NCBI RefSeq assembly: GCF_963678635.1
Contig: NC_087069.1
Location: forward strand, 15,102,660-15,166,659
Origin: Symsagittifera roscoffensis
Lineage: Eukaryota > Xenacoelomorpha > Acoela > Convolutidae
Direction of reading: 5' to 3'
DNA length: 64,000 nt
Shown here in pieces: positions 63,089 to 64,000 of this stretch. Numbering within the stretch: the stretch's first letter is position 1; each line of letters begins with the position of its first letter. Both the position numbers and the translations under genes were made by a program. Under the pieces are notes generated by a model that saw only the letters and a program-made list of their open reading frames with translations, did not search any database and was not told the DNA's origin.

Positions 63089-63306
63089 GAAGAGCAGGAT
63101 TTGTTTTGCTTTGTGCCTTGTGAGTTTCATTACTCGTGGCCTGCAAAACAATGACCACAGTACTTTTGCCTGCTGTTTGGCTCAGATAAATGTTCAGATA
63201 AATTCCAAGTTCGATAAAGAAAACGAACTTGGAAAATTGTGTTAGACTATTTAAAATTCTTTAAAAAATTTCAAGTATCTGTACATAGACTGAAGTTTCT
63301 GAGAAA

Positions 63307-64000
63307 ATGTCTGAAAATCTATCTAATACCGGTTTTTCTAAGTTTAGGGTCTCCGAGAACGGGGTTTTTTCGGACCAAGCTGTGCATGGTTTTCAATTAA
63401 AACTACTAAGGACTGAAACTTCAAGGGCAAATGAGGACAGGAAAAGGTACGAGGAGATGGTAATGAAGGCAAGATCACTGGTGCAAAAAGAAATCGACGA
63501 ACAGTGGTGGGCATCCATTTTCCGCTTCGTGAGGCGTCAAGTTGAGGCAAGCTTAAAGACAACATCAGAAAACCATAGAAAAAAGTTATAAAAACTGTCC
63601 GGGAGACAAGATAAACCTCTTGGGGGGAGAAATGAGCAATCAGTTAAGGTGCTTGATAATATTGAACTGCCTGGATGGGTACATGAAGTGCTATTAAGGG
63701 GCCCGAAGCATCACATTAGAGACAAATTTATTGAAACGCACTTTTTGGCTAATATCAACATTTTCCTCCTCTCACAATTGAAAAAATCAAAAATCATCTG
63801 GTGAAACTTTATGTGAAATAGAAGCCGCGGCAAAGGCATATGCAAAAAACGTAAGGCGTACCCCAAGAGACAAAGCCGTTGAAAAAACGAAAAAATTTCT
63901 CGAAGATAATGGATTCTTGGATGTGCCTTTTGATAAGGGGGATGGTTTTTGCATAATGAGGAAACAAACGTATGGATCAAAGCTGGAATCTTTGTTGCAA
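63307..64000 (+). mobile_element. PLE copy 2 reverse transcriptase, N-terminal part, cut by the window edge
   Basis: The ATG at 63307 lies at the same place as the corresponding ATG in copy 1 (AAATGTCT). The first 94 codons are a charged helix-rich region. Then, across frame changes, LSGRQDKPLGGRNEQ, LPGWVHEVLLRGPKHHIRDK (near 63670) and VPFDKGDGFCIM (near 63925) match the PLE N-terminal region and copy 1. The RT palm and any PHD insertion lie beyond 64000. It is broken a few times. Confidence 0.7.

Overview
This is an AT-rich window from an animal genome, most likely an invertebrate. It consists almost entirely of mobile-element fossils and satellite or segmental repeats. Nothing in it looks like an ordinary multi-exon host gene. 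The evidence for an animal genome is the mix of a BEL/Pao element, a Ty3/gypsy element, CR1/Jockey-type LINEs and Penelope-like elements (PLEs), together with long AT-rich non-coding stretches, very large tandem duplications and minisatellites. I cannot name the species. There is one 200-base assembly gap (17645-17844).

Layout: (1) 1-1350, degenerate minisatellites, then a 201-bp tandem duplication whose two copies each form a hairpin. (2) 1360-2004, a small ORF with SGNH/esterase-like blocks. (3) 2098-8802, a BEL/Pao gag-pol in one uninterrupted frame, followed directly by a tRNA-like unit with A and B boxes. (4) 9206-15675, a nearly identical tandem duplication of about 3.2 kb containing an inverted repeat. 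(5) 15676-21212, AT-rich sequence with little structure and the gap. (6) 21213-31316, a duplicated composite of unique-looking sequence, a 24/26-bp satellite, 32-bp G-rich minisatellites, TCGAC-rich repeats and CACA-rich arrays, including a near-perfect 93-bp-arm palindrome. (7) 32013-40665, a tandem duplication of about 4.07 kb built from four copies of the 5' part of a LINE (esterase-type ORF1, and in some copies the start of the endonuclease). (8) 40680-53583, GC-richer minus-strand fossil coding sequence. The part at about 45.8-53.6 kb is Ty3/gypsy; the part at about 40.7-45.1 kb is not recognised. (9) 53760-54840, a 34-bp minisatellite with a 189-bp higher-order period. (10) 55214-58590, a decayed CR1/Jockey-type LINE. 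(11) 58593-64000, two divergent PLE copies head to tail, the second running off the window.

The most interesting theme is the PLE family at the right end. Its copies carry an upstream SGNH-like ORF, and the reverse transcriptase of copy 1 is interrupted in frame by a complete C4HC3 PHD finger between the motif that follows the QxDGLAMG box and the YVDD box. No GIY-YIG endonuclease is visible. Homologous non-coding tails with a conserved CTGANGA...GAAA hairpin flank the copies. A relative of the same SGNH-like ORF lies 93 bp upstream of the BEL gag-pol, so the same accessory protein sits beside two unrelated retroelement classes. A second, different esterase family occurs in the LINE ORF1 copies.
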